Shown here in pieces: positions 63,997 through 64,000 of a DNA stretch of 64,000 nt (its first letter is position 1; every line of letters begins with the position of its first letter). The position numbers and the translations under genes were made by a program. The notes beneath the pieces were generated by a model. It saw only the letters and a program-made list of their open reading frames with translations. It had not been told where the DNA came from and did no database searches. The DNA is from Ashinkailepas kermadecensis (Eukaryota > Arthropoda > Thecostraca > Neolepadidae). The DNA lies in the NCBI GenBank assembly GCA_034440615.1, contig JAOTOM010004036.1, forward strand, positions 124,001 through 188,000, given 5' to 3'.

Positions 63997-64000
63997 CGAG

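Larger units (their letters stand above)
63018..64000 (-). mobile_element. internally deleted Ty3/Gypsy retrotransposon
   Basis: On the minus strand a gag zinc-knuckle segment (63730-63996, running off the window) is followed after about 70 nt by the integrase tail. The roughly 3 kb of pol that normally lies between is missing. It continues to the right of the window. Confidence 0.75.

Overview
This is a repeat-dense piece of an animal nuclear genome with two recognisable, spliced host genes, both on the + strand. Arthropod origin is the best guess: there are I-clade and CR1-like LINEs, Tigger and hAT DNA transposons, tRNA-headed SINEs and short TTAGG arrays. A crustacean-like genome would fit the heavy minisatellite load. 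Species cannot be fixed from the sequence, and there is nothing bacterial or organellar.

Host genes. (1) A SERBP1/HABP4-family gene (vig in flies) runs from an ATG at 24930 to a stop at 41134 in five coding exons: 24930-25152, 30643-30772, 35047-35190, 37263-37608 and 40355-41134. Their phases join exactly into 540 codons plus stop. The last exon carries a greatly expanded YRGG/RGG tract. (2) A BTF3 gene (beta subunit of the nascent-polypeptide-associated complex) runs from 50404 to 57137 in three coding exons: 50404-50571, 53685-53886 and 56959-57137. These join to 182 codons plus stop, and AATAAA lies at 57280. Both proteins work at the ribosome.

Layout. 1-6560: an I-clade LINE on the minus strand (RNase H at the window edge, then RT, endonuclease and zinc-knuckle ORF1), broken by a 1,483-bp hAT element with a perfect 8-bp target duplication and by two tRNA-derived SINEs. 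6.5-24.6 kb: intergenic, dominated by tandem repeats (units of 42, 24, 53, 41, 13, 12, 99 and 22 bp), a Tigger element inside a (TA)n tract, TG-rich arrays and a 2.3-kb degenerate tandem block. 24.9-41.9 kb: the SERBP1-like gene, with LINE, SINE, DNA-transposon and minisatellite insertions in its introns. 42-50 kb: SINEs, two TTAA-flanked MITEs, a CR1-like 3' end and a ~2.2-kb foldback structure. 50.4-57.3 kb: BTF3, with a 175-bp palindrome in one intron and a decayed RT in another. 57.4-64 kb: SINE, MITE, a second copy of a long dispersed repeat, a compact promoter-like stretch and a deleted Ty3/Gypsy element.

The most unusual signal is a family of 45-63-bp retrotransposed inserts. Each is little more than one hairpin (GGGCGC...GCGCCC) plus a short TAAC/AATC tail. 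They are flanked by 10-15-bp target duplications, one has a paralogous empty site in this window, and one pair is nested. Two degraded I-clade LINEs here end in the same ~55 nt, so the inserts look like hairpin-only products of that LINE's machinery. I counted ten copies with duplications plus one degraded copy and the two LINE tails.
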